The notes under the pieces: model-generated
What the model saw: the letters and a program-made list of their open reading frames with translations, nothing else
Database searches by the model: none
Told to the model about the DNA's origin: nothing
NCBI GenBank assembly: GCA_002205965.3
Contig: NADL03000481.1
Location: 806,001-870,000 of the forward strand
Reading direction: 5' to 3'
Origin: Kappaphycus alvarezii
Lineage: Eukaryota; Rhodophyta; Florideophyceae; Gigartinales; Solieriaceae
DNA: 64,000 nucleotides
Translations under genes and position numbers: made by a program
Part shown: positions 13,201-26,012 of the stretch, one piece after another
Layout of the letters: the number at the start of each line of letters is the position of its first letter
Position numbering within the stretch: the first letter of the stretch is position 1

Positions 13201-15840
13201 AAGTGAAAAGGTGTCCCTAATTCCTATTAAAGGATTCGAATACGATGTTTGAATTTCATTATTGCCTATTTATTTGTTATTTGCTGAACAAATAAAGATA
13301 ACGAATCTTTTCTAGAAATCATATATATCAAAACCGCGTAGTAGTTTGTAGAAATCAGTGACATCAAAAAAATATAAAAACCCTCTGATCGCGCGTGAGA
13401 ACATTTTTCAGTATTCCAAACCATTATATATTATAAATACTCACAGTTCCAGAAAGAAACAAGTCCTCTCATTGCAAAGCGGCCTTATCGGAACCTTGCT
13501 TTACGCAGTATTGCCAGAGAAGAATTTTCCTTTAATCCTATAGTAATGTATAAATGATACCTAATCCGTGAAAATATTTGAATCTCATCTCTTATTAACT
13601 GGTAAACTTCCAATTGTACCCACATCATTTATATGTTTTAATCTTTTTTTATTGAAACTTTCGATTCTATAAAATAGTCAAACAAAAATCGGATGGAACA
13701 CAACTATGTTTGCTTACTGTGAAGATAAGATCACATATGTACTCAAAAACTGCGTTTCTAGAATCCATGCAATTATGGGATCCTTAGTACAGTGTCTTAT
13801 GTCTTATTCATTATAATATATTTAACTTTCCAATTGTTTTCTTGATTTTCATGCTTTTTGAACAACTTTCGCAGATAATTAGAATATTTCACAAGCTTTA
13901 ACGTACTCTGAAATTTTCTCTATATCTTCATTGGGTTCAAATTTGCTTAATATAGTCGCAAGAAGTTTTGAAAGTTTTAATCAATTTATTTTCTCCCTAT
14001 CAGGCTGTCTCTACTGTACTTTCTAACCAATAGTTACAATATAGTCATCGATATCACAAAAAAAAATTAATTTTATTATTCATCGAAGAAATTATTGAAT
14101 GCGCTTCCTGCAGAAATTTACAGTCAATAACCTCATCGATATTGTTTAAGTCAACCAAACCAGATTAAGATTCTCCAAATGAATAAATGTTGCTTAAAAA
14201 GTACTTTGCGATTTCTGGACATTTTTCATGAACTTACGAAAGTTTCATGGACATTCAAAGTTTCGGTAGGACATCTCCATCCCTTTACTGTTTACTATTC
14301 TCCCTTTCTTTAATCAAGTCATTTTTTTGTTCAATTTATCACTTATGTCTTAAACTTCGACACTTTGATTCTATTTGCGCTTCTGTCTCTTATCTTAACT
14401 CAAACTAATGACGCACCCTGCGTTTGCTACCATCAAATCAATAGCAAGGTCAGGTAAGCACTTCCGATTCCTCGAAAAAGGTCTGAACCAGTACTTTTGC
14501 AGTTTCTTTTGGTGCCTAACACTCTTTCTACAATCTTGAGACGACCCTATGAGTCAGAACCAATGCCATTAATGCAGTCGAATACACTAGTGACGCCCAA
14601 CAATTGACATCTACCATAAAAATACTCCGATTGAGCCAACTGTTGCAGTAAATAGAAATAGAAATAATTTGGGATATTTGTGGGATAAACGTCGGTATAA
14701 ATCTGACGGAGATTTAAAGTATGTCTTTCTGTTTTCAGAGGCTAAGTAGTGCAAATAAGTAGCATAAAGTACCATTTATGAGGAGCTTATAATCTTAACT
14801 AGCCGTCTAGTGGAGGGGTCAAAAATTGGGTGGTTGTGCAAGTAGCAAAAAAATTCTGCGAGAAGGGTTTGGAATCCATAGTATGAATTAAAACGCCTCT
14901 GCACCCCTCTTAAATCTTGTGGTCTCATGACTCATTTAATATATATACAGATCCTATAAAATCATCTATGGAAGCCCGAAATACTATATATATCAATTTA
15001 TACGTATTAATAATACAGTGGATTGGTAAAAATTCTTGGAAGAGGGTTTAACAGCGCTCAGAAACTACTCCTTGGTAACATATTACAGAAAGTTCTAAAG
15101 TTAAGAACAATTTTTCCTACAGACTGCAGCATAAAAAATTTTAATTGTTGAATACCACATTAGATCAAACAGCCAAAAACTTATTTCCTGGTATCCAGAT
15201 ACTCGTCGAATAGATGACCGCCATTACTTTACAATAAATGTGCAGTATTATTTTTTGCCTTTTTTGATTAAGCCTGCAATGATGGATATTCGGCAGAGAG
15301 AAAGTTAGGAAGACAATGCAAAAGAGCGAAAGGGATAAATAAAGTAGTGTATAGTGGCAAAAACCAAGATAGGGATGATAGTAGAGAAAGTAGTGGATTT
15401 TAACTGATACCGAAATGAGTAGCGATTACAGGGTTTACAAAGATATTTAGAAGATTTTTAAGATGCATTCGGATGGGTTTGAATATTTCAGGAGCTTTCT
15501 TAGTCGCGTGATAGACTAATCAAACGTTATTGATTACTAAAATTCTATGACACTGGGATTCTTCTTTAGGTTAAGAATCATTGGAATTGGGTAGACATAT
15601 TTGATTCAAAGACCGGGTCTTAGAAGTCTAAAGCTGCTCCATTCAGATGTTCAATTATATTAATTACTTTCTTTTTTTCATATGTGGAAACCATCAGCAT
15701 ATTTTCGAAGGAGAAGAATTATCGCAAGTTGCCCGTATCATCGAACATAGCTATGCTCGAACAAAAGGTATCAGCCCTGCACAAGAGTAATATGATAGGG
15801 TCAAAGGGTGAAAATAGTAAGTAAAAGAGTGATGGTGGAC
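4291..15840. other. AT-rich DNA without a recognisable gene
   Basis: Long AT-rich stretch, with several sub-regions of very low GC. All open frames are short and look random. A possible decayed coding remnant at 4719-5389 is listed separately. No LTR pair, terminal inverted repeat, RNA gene or tandem array was found by reading; more diverged repeats would be missed by eye. Confidence 0.6.
4719..5389 (-). pseudogene. Possible decayed coding remnant, unknown family
   Basis: Minus-strand open segments of 94, 65 and 75 codons follow each other over 670 bp. The first contains an aromatic and charged stretch with the words GEKFDVFLVIGEEQLVRPL and AEKWYED, which resemble real protein more than random AT-rich translation. 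Frames change and stops intervene. No family is recognised and no repeats flank it. It may be part of an old transposon or a dead gene. Confidence 0.15.
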
Positions 15841-17600
15841 CCATGAAACGCCCTGTATCAGCCTCCTTTTTTATTTTTCCCCTTTGACCCGACGATACTG
15901 CACTAATTTCACTATATGATAGTTTTATGCCCTTAAGGATACTTTGACCCCAACTTTTTCTCTGCCTGCGCTGTGAAAAAGCCCATGGAAATCTATGGAA
16001 AACATGCAGCAGACATATTTCCGGTCGTATTCGGCCACTTACACCATCATAACTACGTGCGCATTTCCATAATTATATACGTTATCCATGCTGCTCACAG
16101 ATACTACAAGCATAAAGGACCGCTCCTGTTCCCGGGCACTGACCTCAATCCCATGTAAAAGTTAATCATTCCCCTGTATAACACCATTCAGCCGAAATCC
16201 CGCTCAGTCGCCTGCGACATCATCATTTCGTGTCTTTTTTAAGTCAGTCATCCACATGAAATCCGGATAGCAACTGGCGCAGCGGATTCAGCGCACCATA
16301 AAAAGATTCGCGACCTCTTCCTCAAGCTGTAACGTCGCGCATCCAGGTTCCCGCACGGAACTCGGAGCGAACCCCTTTCCAATTCAAATCCCTCTATTTC
16401 GATTCGCTTAGTGCCCCGTCGGCTGAGACTTACCTTTTTCTCAACGAGTTTTTCCGGCCGTTGTTCGCGTCATTCACACCTCCACTGATGCTATTCGTCA
16501 TCGAGCTTACCAGCTCCCCGGCGCATTCATCTGGTTTATTTTTCTTTAGCGATAATTTCTCACGTACCATAATTCGTACAATGTATTGTATGCGCCTGAC
16601 ATTATCAGCTCCAAAATTTAAGTTCAGGCCCCTTACTCCATATTTCCTGAGAAAATAACGACTTGGTTAACAGAAAAAAGGCCCGCGGTCAATGGAGCAC
16701 ATATACCACCATATTAGGGTGGGTAATTGGTTTATAGGAGTACAGTATCTCCGAATGACAGAGTAATACGGCATATTTCATTATCAGTAGTATATAACTT
16801 CAGCAATCTACTTGATTTGATTTTTGTTTCTCTATTTATGATGCAAAGCATATCATTTGTACTGTATATCTCGCCTATTCATCTCCATCGCCTCGTGTCT
16901 ATTCGACGCATTTAATCAACTGATTACATTTTAAAATCCAAAAGTAGAAATAAAAGCTATGGAAACGCCCTCTTTTATATTTTCTCTTCTTGTATTCTTT
17001 TCTCTACTTTTTAGAATAAAAATATATATTTTGTTCCCTCTTGCTATTTCTTTAGACCATAATAATTCTATGAACTCAGAAATACGCTCTGTAATGACCC
17101 GGGCACAAGACTCCCGAACCATTATCGGAAACCGTGTTAAGGAACGAGCTGGACCTCTAATATCCTATTTTATGTATAAGCCCTTGTATTTTGTCCTGTG
17201 AAAAACAAAAACGTCAATTGAAACGTCGCGAAAATCCATCAAGAAGAGAATAATGGCCGTTTTTGCAAAATTTTGATAGCGAAACGGCAACTTTCTGATG
17301 GAAAATTTTTTATCCCCACATTTGGGTATTATTAAGCCTGAAAAGGCTATTACAACACCAATTTGAGATAAATATCTCCTCAAGGCTCTATATTTGACTC
17401 AAGTCAAGAAAAATGATAATTGCAGGCGATGATTCTGCCAATTTCTGAGTCCCCCGCAATTTTAAGCCTGATAATATGCCGAAATCCTACTCAAATATAG
17501 TTCCTATTCTTAATTAAAAAAATCATATCCAAGGAATGGAAATCGATGGGAGGGCTGATTGATCCGTTGCATTTGTTTGTGCAAACCGACAGAAATGTAT
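15841..17600. other. Intermediate-GC patch, then AT-rich DNA, no gene seen
   Basis: Between about 15,840 and 16,640 base composition rises toward 45 percent GC by eye, with proline/arginine-type codons in several frames, then returns to AT-rich. Open frames do not exceed 80 codons and none is recognisable. It may be a less decayed fragment of a repeat. Confidence 0.4.
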
Positions 17601-18750
17601 TGAAGGTCCCGGGACTGACTCTCTCCATTGATCAATCCCTGCGCGCACATGGAATCCATATTAAGTTTCTTTCTGAGGGTGAAGCTGGATACAGTGGATA
17701 GAAAAATGGAGAATTTTTCCCTAATTTCATAGACAGGAACTGAAAAAAATTGTTGTGGTTATGTGATCGGACCGTGCCAGGAGATGTTTTGTCAATACTA
17801 TTAGTACTACATGGAAAGTAAATCCTGCTTACAAGGAAAGATGGAGTTCTCTACGTGAAAAGTTAATTGAAAGTTCTGTTACATATATTCTGGAGTTGTA
17901 CGAGTCTTTATGTGATACACGCTCCATATTTTTGCATACAGACGGATGCCGTCAGGAAGCGCTGGATCTCTAAAGAAGAAATTTAATGTTACGCAATTGC
18001 AGATCATGGTTAACACTACTTTGCTCGCTTTTTGTCGTGTCAATTCCTAAAAACTTTACAAGAGATACCGTGGAAGCCTCGATTTGATGCTTCAGTATGT
18101 AAATAATTGGTGATTGGCAGAAGAATTGACTCAGAACAGTTACGACGACGTGGAATTCAGTGATAGTCAAATTTTATCTGAAATCTCTTGAGATGATAAG
18201 AAATTTACTGAGGTGTTTGTACTCTATTTTTTCTCAACCGAAAAAAAGATAATTATTAAAGGAAAGGAGTTTATACTTTGCCTACATTAAGAGTCAAAAT
18301 TTGCGGCTAATAACTTTCGAAGTAATTTTGAATTGGACGTGTTCGTTCATTCAAGAATAAAATTTTCATCTTTCATCCCGACTCTGACAGGGGCTGATTC
18401 TCGAACCATTGCAGACATTACCAATAAAGCACGTGCAGGTAGTCACCTGGGCACCTGCATTATGGCCATCGATGAGTTACGGCATGAGGCATATGCGCTC
18501 AGGTAGATCCGCCAGTGATTCCAGCTTTCACACAGATGCTGAGCTAAATGTGCACAGCATAATAGGGGATCCAAACGCTTTCTTGCTAGGTGCAGTAGAG
18601 GCCACTTTCATAACTACGGTGAATATTTGATACCTCAACATGATGACATTGAGCCTACAGCACTAAAATTTAAGCCATGATGGCCAAAAAAATCCAAAGT
18701 TGTGATCACGGGCGATAGGTGCACGAAAAAGGACATCAATATGGTAATGT
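17600..18750 (-). pseudogene. Possible integrase remnant of Gypsy-2
   Basis: This is where integrase is expected, downstream of the RNase H tail. Minus-strand translation shows a histidine-containing segment (HMPHAVTHRW, near 18,490) that could be the HHCC zinc-finger region, and broken hydrophobic stretches further down. No D,D-35-E residues could be placed. The call rests on position in the element more than on sequence. Confidence 0.25.
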
Positions 18751-19480
18751 TCTAGTTCGATCTGAGACAGATCTGGGCTTTTATTGCCCCTATCGAGACA
18801 ATAAATCTGCCCAACAGTTGTCTTCACCCGTAATATGAACAATAACATACCCGCAGATAGGAATAATAAAACTCCAGTGTTGAAACTTGTTGTATATAGT
18901 CATATTCCTAAGAATACTGGCACGTTATTGGTGATGCACAAATATCAGATTTCTGTGTTCTCTGAAAAGATGAAAGCCATTTTCCCTTATTAGATGGTAT
19001 TCAAGTCTCCCGCAACTAAAAATGATAGCGGAAGCTTCTTATTCTGGAGTTGACTAACGAGAACTAAAACCACGAAAATAATCAGAGGTAAATGCTAAGG
19101 GCTGCTGACGTTGGTTATCGCTGGGGACGTCCAACCCTACTTGGGTATCTGCCTGAGGATTCCAAACTAAGCTGTATCTCTGGCATCAGTGAATAGGCAA
19201 AAGGCCTTCTAAGAGTCAGGAAGCCCCAAAGTGACAGAATTTGCGAGCGCCGACTTGACGCTTTCGAAGAACTTTTCGTTTGTATTATCCCATCCGACCT
19301 GTGACAGCAGAACTGTAGCAATAGTCTTTTTTGTGTGACGTCCAGCGGATTAACACCCTTTTTTAATCAGTTCTGTCAGCGTATTTCTTAGTTTTGTGAC
19401 TCAGGTACTCACTCAGTTTGTTTTTTGCACTCAGGAATAAATGTGCGCATCCATTTTGCATCAAAAACAAATGTTTGTAG
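18750..19480 (-). pseudogene. RNase H remnant of Gypsy-2
   Basis: The minus strand encodes HITGEDNCWADLLSR, ending near 18,793, a close match to the conserved tail of Gypsy RNase H / connection regions, where a GxxN-xxADxLSR motif follows the domain. Upstream, near 19,130-19,200, a segment reading as a degraded aspartate-start RNase H strand is present in broken frames. Several stops interrupt the region. It follows the RT remnant at the expected distance. Confidence 0.55.
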
Positions 19481-19585
19481 CTGATCTCCCGTTGATGGGT
19501 ATTCCATTGTGTTCAGAGCCTCGATTCAGGAGGTGTCCATTATAGATTCTTGACTGCTGATGAGCAGGCCACACCAGCGAACTTT

Positions 19586-19957
19586 TCAATGGAACAGTTT
19601 GCATTTAACAGCATGTTTTTTGAGACTACAGCTTTCACAAATTGTAAGGAACCCATCTAGTGAAGTTGATATAATTGGATAAAGAGAACGAATAGAATAG
19701 AATTTCATCCAAACACTGCAAAAAATTATCCATTGTAGGTTTGCACATCTATTAGATACCACCTCTACAAAATGGGATAGCGTTACGAGGCCCGTATATG
19801 ACTCGTGTCGGACTTTACAGTACACTTGAACGGAAATAATATAAATCTGACACACCTGCGTTTTTTCTGCTAGTGGAAGCTTAAAATACCCCCACCACAA
19901 GTCTGTAGTGGCGAAAGCTGTCATTCTCGTCAGCTTACCTAGCTTCAGGTAGGCCAT
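19586..19957 (-). pseudogene. Reverse transcriptase remnant of Gypsy-2
   Basis: A 123-codon open segment keeps the Gypsy RT palm entry (FATTDLWWGYFKLPLAE, like the family's F-DL-xGY-Q-PL) and ends with the KCKLF motif that follows the palm in this family. Between them, where the catalytic YxDD should be, the sequence reads WMKF and the aspartates are gone. The spacing is close to normal. It is certainly inactive. BEL/Pao is less likely than Gypsy because of the KCKLF and ADLLSR motifs. Confidence 0.6.
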
Positions 19958-20639
19958 TGGCCAGATCTAGGGTACTGTGACCGTTGTTGACAGGTCAAAA
20001 ATGAGTATTAAACATAGACTTTGGCACAATCAGAGGAGCAGAGGCCAAGAAGATGGACGAGATTCGTTAGAAAAGGGCATTTCTTCCTGTATCCTCGATC
20101 CTTTATCGTATAAAAGCGGCTTGTGGAGAGTTAGAGCGACTGAATTTTACAAATACATGTTAAGCGTTCGTAAATTGTTTGATTTCGACTGGTAGTATGT
20201 TTACTGCCGGGTTCGAACATTTTTTGTACGTAATGAATCAAAATATTGTTCAAGAATCCCCTTTAGTCGTGAGTAAAGTTGCTCAGGTAATCCAGCATCG
20301 ATATTATCTGTGAGCATTCGTTTATTTGCGGCTTTTATTCAGCAGGGACATGCCTCCCGATAGAAAATTCAATTCTTCTAATGTGTAAGACTTTGCTTCA
20401 TTATCATTATGATCATCATCTAGATATTTCAATGTGTTATCGACCTCTGAAGAGCTCTGCACGAGGCGATATAGATTTCAGGCTTCTAACTAACCAAAGT
20501 ACTTATCGGAGTCATCCCAAAAATTCGTAAAATCCTTGTTATGGAACTGCATTCGCACTTGACCACGTGTACATCGAAATGAAAAATTATTGATATAAGC
20601 AAAGGCCTTTAAAGCAAAAACTCCTGCATTTTCTCTTAA

Positions 20640-20925
20640 AATACCATGAGTTACAGATTCAAAATGCGCATTGGTCCTTTTTGCAGTTGAACGTGGGCGA
20701 GATTCGTGCTTTTATTGGTAAATTTGCTAGAATATATTTATCCGATCCTTCAATTTCGAGGTTAATAGCAACTTTTTTGCATAATGTTGCGTTGGGACGA
20801 ACATTTTCGTAGCAGCAAGCTTCCTTATGTGTTTTTGACACATGGCTGCATTGTCTGCACCACAATCACCACAGATTATTATATCTACAGATCCGGTTAG
20901 TTTGACTTTGATTATGCCTTTCATT
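20640..20925 (-). pseudogene. Retropepsin-like remnant of Gypsy-2
   Basis: Minus-strand segments in two frames read GDCGADNAAM, a plausible degraded D-[ST]-G-A active-site loop of an aspartic protease, followed by hydrophobic strands. It sits between the gag-like and RT remnants, as protease does in Gypsy elements. The frame changes within the segment. Reaction in the family: self-processing of Gag-Pol. Confidence 0.45.
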
Positions 20926-21079
20926 CAACAGTTCGGAGGTGGAAACATTGCCAACTGCCTTTTATCCGAGACCCTACCCAACTATAAAGCCTTCTTTGCG
21001 TCCTTTTCTCCCATTTCACGAACTATTAGCTTGCACCCTCCAATTCAAGTTTCTGGATAATCCTTAATCTACTAACGCT

Positions 21080-21790
21080 TACCCTCGCATGTCTTCGTAT
21101 TCAGGAAAAAATGTGAGGGTGTAGAATAACTGGAATGAACTGATTATCCTCGAGCCATTCCTTTGTTTGAGGTTTCATTAGGTAGCTCGGGAGAACAGAC
21201 GCTTTTTAGCTGAGCTAGGCCCTGTATCAGACCCTTGCTCTTCCTGTTTCAATCCATAATGTTCCTTGATCCCTCTGATTTTTTTTCTGCCAACAAGCCT
21301 CCTTCCCCTCCTCCGTTGTAGTTCTTCCCTATGGAGGGTAGATATTCGTCAAGCGCAACGGCTTTAGCTATTATATACTTTTAAATTTTATGCCAATCTC
21401 TCCCAATCTCTCCCTATGACTGTTTTATGCAGCATTAAAACTTTCTCGATCTTATTCCGGAGCAAAATTAGCCGTAGCACAGACTAAAGTGCTTTATCGC
21501 TATTTTAGGCTTTCCTCAATGAAAGAGTTCATTATCCTTTCCGAAACAACACGAGATAGCCTGTGAAAATGTTCATGACTCGCATGGAAGGGTCTGGTTC
21601 TCTCATTCACATGAAAAAAATTTTCTTCACCGCCGACTCCAGACTATCAATACTGAATATGTCAACGTTTGGTTCGTCTTGCGTCGTGAGCCACGATTCC
21701 ATTTCTTCGTCCAGTAGATCATTTAATTTATTATGCACTCTAAAGTGCGAAGAGATACAAGAACTTTGAAAATCTCGTATTTGACGGAAG
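21080..21790 (-). pseudogene. Gag-like remnant of Gypsy-2
   Basis: Minus-strand translation in changing frames gives LLDEEMESWL (near 21,700) and AVKKIFFM (near 21,620), then a basic Lys/Arg-rich stretch around 21,250-21,330, resembling capsid followed by nucleocapsid. A zinc knuckle is not preserved. It precedes the protease remnant, which supports the assignment. Family level is Gypsy gag; nothing finer can be said. Confidence 0.4.
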
Positions 21791-21999
21791 AGACCAGCAA
21801 AGTAGGCTTTCGGGGACTTTTTTGAGCTTAAGCGTCTTTTATGGGCCTCATATAACGAGATTTATCGGTATGAAAATGACATCTAAGGAAATAGTAATTC
21901 AGAACCGGAAGACACGGAAGCTAACACCCGAAATAGATCATCCAATCGAATAGTGTACCTTACACGTTTGCAGTGTGCTGAGGATCAGAAAGTCACTGC

Positions 22000-23640
22000 A
22001 CGTCTAATAACATATGCCGGACATTTTAAAACGAGCCCACATGCTTGCAGGATCCCCCACCCAATTGGGTGCAATATCATCTGACTTTGAATAGTACATG
22101 CAAACTTTTCGCACCCATCACCATGACGTTGACCTGTTGTTAAATTTGTATATTCCCTAACCAAAAGTTTATGGGTTCTATTCTGGCTGTGCCTCTACCA
22201 GAGGCCCGAATATTCCGACGCCTACTCGACTTGTTATGAAAAGGCTTATATTTCAGAGGAACCCACTTGAACATGAGACAGAATACGGTGAAATATCATA
22301 AAGGGATAACTAAATAAGCCATAGACAGCATCTATTTTTACAAGACAGATGACGCAAGTGAAAACAGAAGATGGATATAGAAATAAAACTCATAACAAAT
22401 AGTGTATTTTTCTTCAGAAAACTACACTAATTAGTACCATCTTTGAATCCTATAACAAGGTCCATATGGTGTTTTTTGTGCGCATGCAATACATAAATCA
22501 ACATTTTTTTCTCTTTTGAGATATATAGGTATCACCATAGCCATTTCAATGGCAAGTAGAACAAATGAAATTCGACCCTCTGAACATTAAATTATAGAGC
22601 GACACTGATGAGATGCATTTGTATTTATTCCATTCAGTAATTTCCTTTTCTTGTTTTACAGCAAATTTTGTTTCAATAACTACAACAGTCTCTAATGAAT
22701 TTTATCATCCTTAATTCCTCAATTCATGTACAGATTAAAGCTCTACAAGATATAGATTCAAAAATGTTTCAAATAAGTTCCTCAGCAATATTCTCATAAA
22801 AACTAGACTGCGACAAAGAGAATCTTGGCCCGAAAGAATTCTTGTAAAGTAACATTGTATCATCAGTTATGATTGATGAGAGACAGAAACGGACCTTAAG
22901 CGACCAATCTTTCACTTCCATTTTTTTCAATTTCAACGCTATCCTTTCTGCGTCTGTTGTAACTCTTGATCTAATAATTCATGTCGTAGAACCTCTGCAC
23001 AACATTGGGAACCGCAGTCTCGAATTGTACTTTCTTCATTATTCGTTCTAAAGTTCTCCGTCTTTCTACGCAAATTGGGGTCTTTCGATTGGTTTCTTGG
23101 CAAACCTACATGAAGGATCGTCTTCTCTATGTATCCATAAAACACCCATTGAAGATTTTTTGGTGTCAATGTTCTTCAACAAAATGAAGACATGGCTTCC
23201 GCGCTCCGTGAGCTCCTGTTTGGACTGGTTTGCATCTGCAATTCCTTGAAATCAAGTTACACACCTCAATAAATCTCGTTCCATGTATGATCAGGGCTTG
23301 GGCGATTGACGCTGATTCAAGAAGAGAATCTCCAGATACGATGCTACTCGTCCACGGCTGAGTAGGACTAAGGGTAAGAACAGTAACGTGACATAATTCT
23401 TCTGTGAAGTCACGCCAAAAGATGCCCGTTTTCCCATCACAAGCTCTATTCTCAATATTACTCCAGACCGGCCACACGTCGAAGACCTAAATACGCACCA
23501 GGTCAGGCTTTATGTTATAAGAAACGTATTGCGGGAGTTCCTTCTAGATCCAGTCCCCTCTGTTCTGGAACGGCGGCATACATGATGGAGTATGCGAGTT
23601 GCGCCTTTCGTTTGGATGTTCCAAATGTTCATTCATGCTC
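22000..23640. other. No recognised gene; possible decayed coding at 22.94-23.48 kb
   Basis: Two adjacent minus-strand open segments (23166-23477, 103 codons; 22939-23169, 76 codons) read as protein-like text, including ERIMKKVQFETAVPNVVQ in one frame, and could be a decayed transposon protein. No domain was recognised. The remainder is AT-rich and featureless. Base composition rises toward the right end, at the boundary with the GC-richer half of the window. Confidence 0.3.
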
Positions 23641-23970
23641 AGCGCTGTATGCGCTGCAATGAGCGTAACCTGCTGTACAGTACTGTATTGGGGTAAATAG
23701 GGATGGTTTACTGTAGTGCTGGTAATGGAACGGTTGACAGCCCCATGCGGACACCTGTTATACTAATGCCATAAAGTTTCATGAACTTGTTTTCAAACCA
23801 CTGCACTGGCAGAACCTATAAAAGGGTAGAAGTAATTGTATTGGACAGCTCTTCCGCTTATTTTACAACATTACTTTGGAGGCGTTGTGAAATTACAGTA
23901 TTGTTGAGTGTACTAAGCAGCACAGTACTGTATAATAGTGCACTGTTGACTGAGGTTTAAGGGGCAATAG
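23640..23970. repeat. Left part of CAGTAC-palindrome host repeat
   Basis: Contains TGTACAGTACTGTA near 23,672 and CACAGTACTGTA near 23,930, plus a 27-bp segment (23750-23776) that recurs, diverged, at 37160-37186. It is interrupted at 23,970 by the Copia-1 element; the same sequence class continues after Copia-1 at 29,982 and after LINE-A at 31,862. A TATA-like CCTATAAAAGGG lies at about 23,816. Confidence 0.5.
23966..23970. repeat. Target site duplication of Copia-1, left (AATAG)
   Basis: AATAG directly before the 5' LTR TG; the same five bases follow the 3' LTR CA. Five base pairs is the normal size for Copia integrase. Confidence 0.85.
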
Positions 23971-24318
23971 TGTGAAGAAGCAACTCCGATGCTCCTGACT
24001 TTTACATCCAAGGCTCTTACTCTCGAGTAGAATACCGTAGATTTACAGGGCCAAAGCGTCTAAAGTATCCTCTATCAGGGCCTGCTCTTTATAGTGTTGC
24101 CAGCCCTTCCGTCGGATCAAAGCCTCTGAAGAGTCATGCCTGACTCACGCAGCTTAAGGGTTACAATAGCTAGTCCAGAGAATCAGTACAGAAGAACTAT
24201 GTACTAAGCTAGGACAAAGGTCGAACAGAAAATCATCAATCAGCACATTCATGACTCAATAAACTACGTCCAAGTTTCAGACTTTTCCGTGTATTAATGC
24301 ACCTGCGTTTTATCCATA
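23971..24318 (+). repeat. 5' LTR of Copia-1
   Basis: 348 bp, TGTGAAGAAGC to ATCCATA. It aligns without gaps to the 3' LTR with about 11 differences, of which about 9 are transitions. The terminal CA is TA here, a single C-to-T change. LTRs carry the element promoter and polyadenylation signal; I did not identify a clear TATA box. Confidence 0.92.
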
Positions 24319-24373
24319 TTCGCGAATAAGGGTGAACGCCAAAAGCGTTTGATCTTATTTGATTTATGTTTTC

Positions 24374-26012
24374 ATGGCAGATACCGCTGGGCTTTCTCCC
24401 ATGCACCCCCGGGCTATTAACTGGGACCGCGTAGAACTGTACAATCCTCAGCAGAGAATCTTAGTTCGTTTCTTTCGCACGTTCGATGACTTTCACCCGA
24501 ATACTCGAGGAGAAGAACTTCGTTCCGTAATCCAAAGTGAATATGGTGTATGATATTTTTCTAGTGTCGAGATAATAATCAATACCTGTATCTTTAAGAA
24601 CATCAATATCTTTCTAGAGGACCGTGACTTACCACTTCCTTCATTTGTCAATGGAACCAATCTCCTAATGTTACGCATCGTTGCTGCCATTTGGGACGAC
24701 GAACCGTTTCAGGATGACATCAGTGAGGCTTTTACTCGCTACAAAGCTCACTGTCAGGGGACTCTACAGATCTCAGAACGTACCCCACCCCACGTGAACT
24801 AAAGACTCTTGGCCGTAACAGCCATGAATATCTGTCCATTCAACGCCGTCTAAACCTTGACACAGAGAGCAACAACAACAATGGATCCAGTAAGGTCTAT
24901 GCATTATACAGCAGAGATTCGGCAAAACCGGTGGCACAGAATCTGAGAACCTCATTCTTGCCATAACCCAATTCGAACATCTTTGCAAGGTCAAAAATAT
25001 TCCGCTAGACCAACTTATCCCACTTATCCATAACATTTTTAAGAAAGAGGCACTTCAGTATAATTACAAAACGCTGCGCAACATCGACAACTGGGGACTA
25101 CTTATGGAAGCCCTCCAGCAACGCTACAGCAGCGTGACCAGGATGCAGGCAGTCGACGATGAAGTCGCAAGCCTCAGTATTACTCAATATACATATGGCA
25201 GCAAAAACGAAGGCGATGCATTACAAAGGCTCGCTAGATGCATCGAAGATCTCGTACCTCAGTGCCCACCAGGAAGGAATAGCGAAGACGACCAGCGTCG
25301 AGTCTTGTATCTCGGAGTCAGAATGAAGACCTGGGCTGCAGAACCTATCCCCCCTATGACCCAAACGGGCTCTAGCTACAAGAAATTTCTGGACGACCTA
25401 AGCCTTACAGAGCGTAACTATCGCATCTGTGCTTCTTATGGGAACTTTACGTCACCCCTTGCTCAAAACAGGCCACCCGATGCAAATTCACCTACCGCTC
25501 CTAAGGTTGCACCAGTTATTACACCACCCAACAGGCCGTTAGCCCTTCCTCCCATTCCGGGCAGTGCTCGTTCTAAACTCGGTACAAACACTAACGCGGT
25601 TAACTGGTTCCAAAACCAGGCCCGCTATGGCAGAGACCCCAAGGCGCCTCGACGCAAGCACCTAACGCAAAGAAGCGACACCCGTTGCTTTAACTGTGGT
25701 AGCAAGGACCACGTCGAACGGAACTATAATAAGCGGAAAGATGCAGATCGCATCATGAAGCACCGAGTTGCGTTTATGCTCCGAGACATATCCACTTCCC
25801 AAAAGATCCGCATCTTGAAGCAGATCCTCTCAGAGCAGTCCGAGCACATTGACTTCTTGTCTGAAATGCTGTTTGACGTCCTCAATCAAAACGATACCTC
25901 AGACAAAAATGCACCATTCACTGACAGCAGCTCTAATCCATTACAGGAGATCGATACATCTGACGATCTAAGTGAAAGCAGTGACGATAAACCCCCGATA
26001 CTCAAGATGTAA
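24374..26012 (+). pseudogene. Copia-1 gag, frameshifted
   Basis: Start chosen at the ATG of MADTAGLSP, 56 bp after the LTR. The frame runs about 60 codons, breaks near 24,555 and again near 24,940, then is open from about 25,104 to the stop at 26,010-26,012. A retroviral-type CCHC zinc knuckle (nucleic-acid binding) lies at 25,686-25,727 with Cys, Cys and His in place, but the fourth ligand is Tyr (TAT), consistent with a G-to-A change from Cys. The C-terminal tail is acidic and Ser-rich. The stop overlaps the next ATG (TAATG arrangement). Capsid assembly in virus-like particles is the family role. Confidence 0.75.

Larger units (their letters stand above)
17600..22000 (-). mobile_element. 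Very decayed Ty3/Gypsy retrotransposon (Gypsy-2)
   Basis: On the minus strand the order gag-like (about 21.8-21.1 kb), retropepsin-like (20.9-20.65 kb), reverse transcriptase (19.96-19.59 kb) and RNase H tail with a WADLLSR motif (about 18.8 kb) is the standard Gypsy order. Stops and frameshifts occur every few tens of codons and the sequence has drifted to AT-rich. LTRs were not found, so both ends are approximate. A possible integrase remnant lies toward the low-coordinate end but only histidine-rich traces are seen. The element predates the others here judging by decay. Confidence 0.65.
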
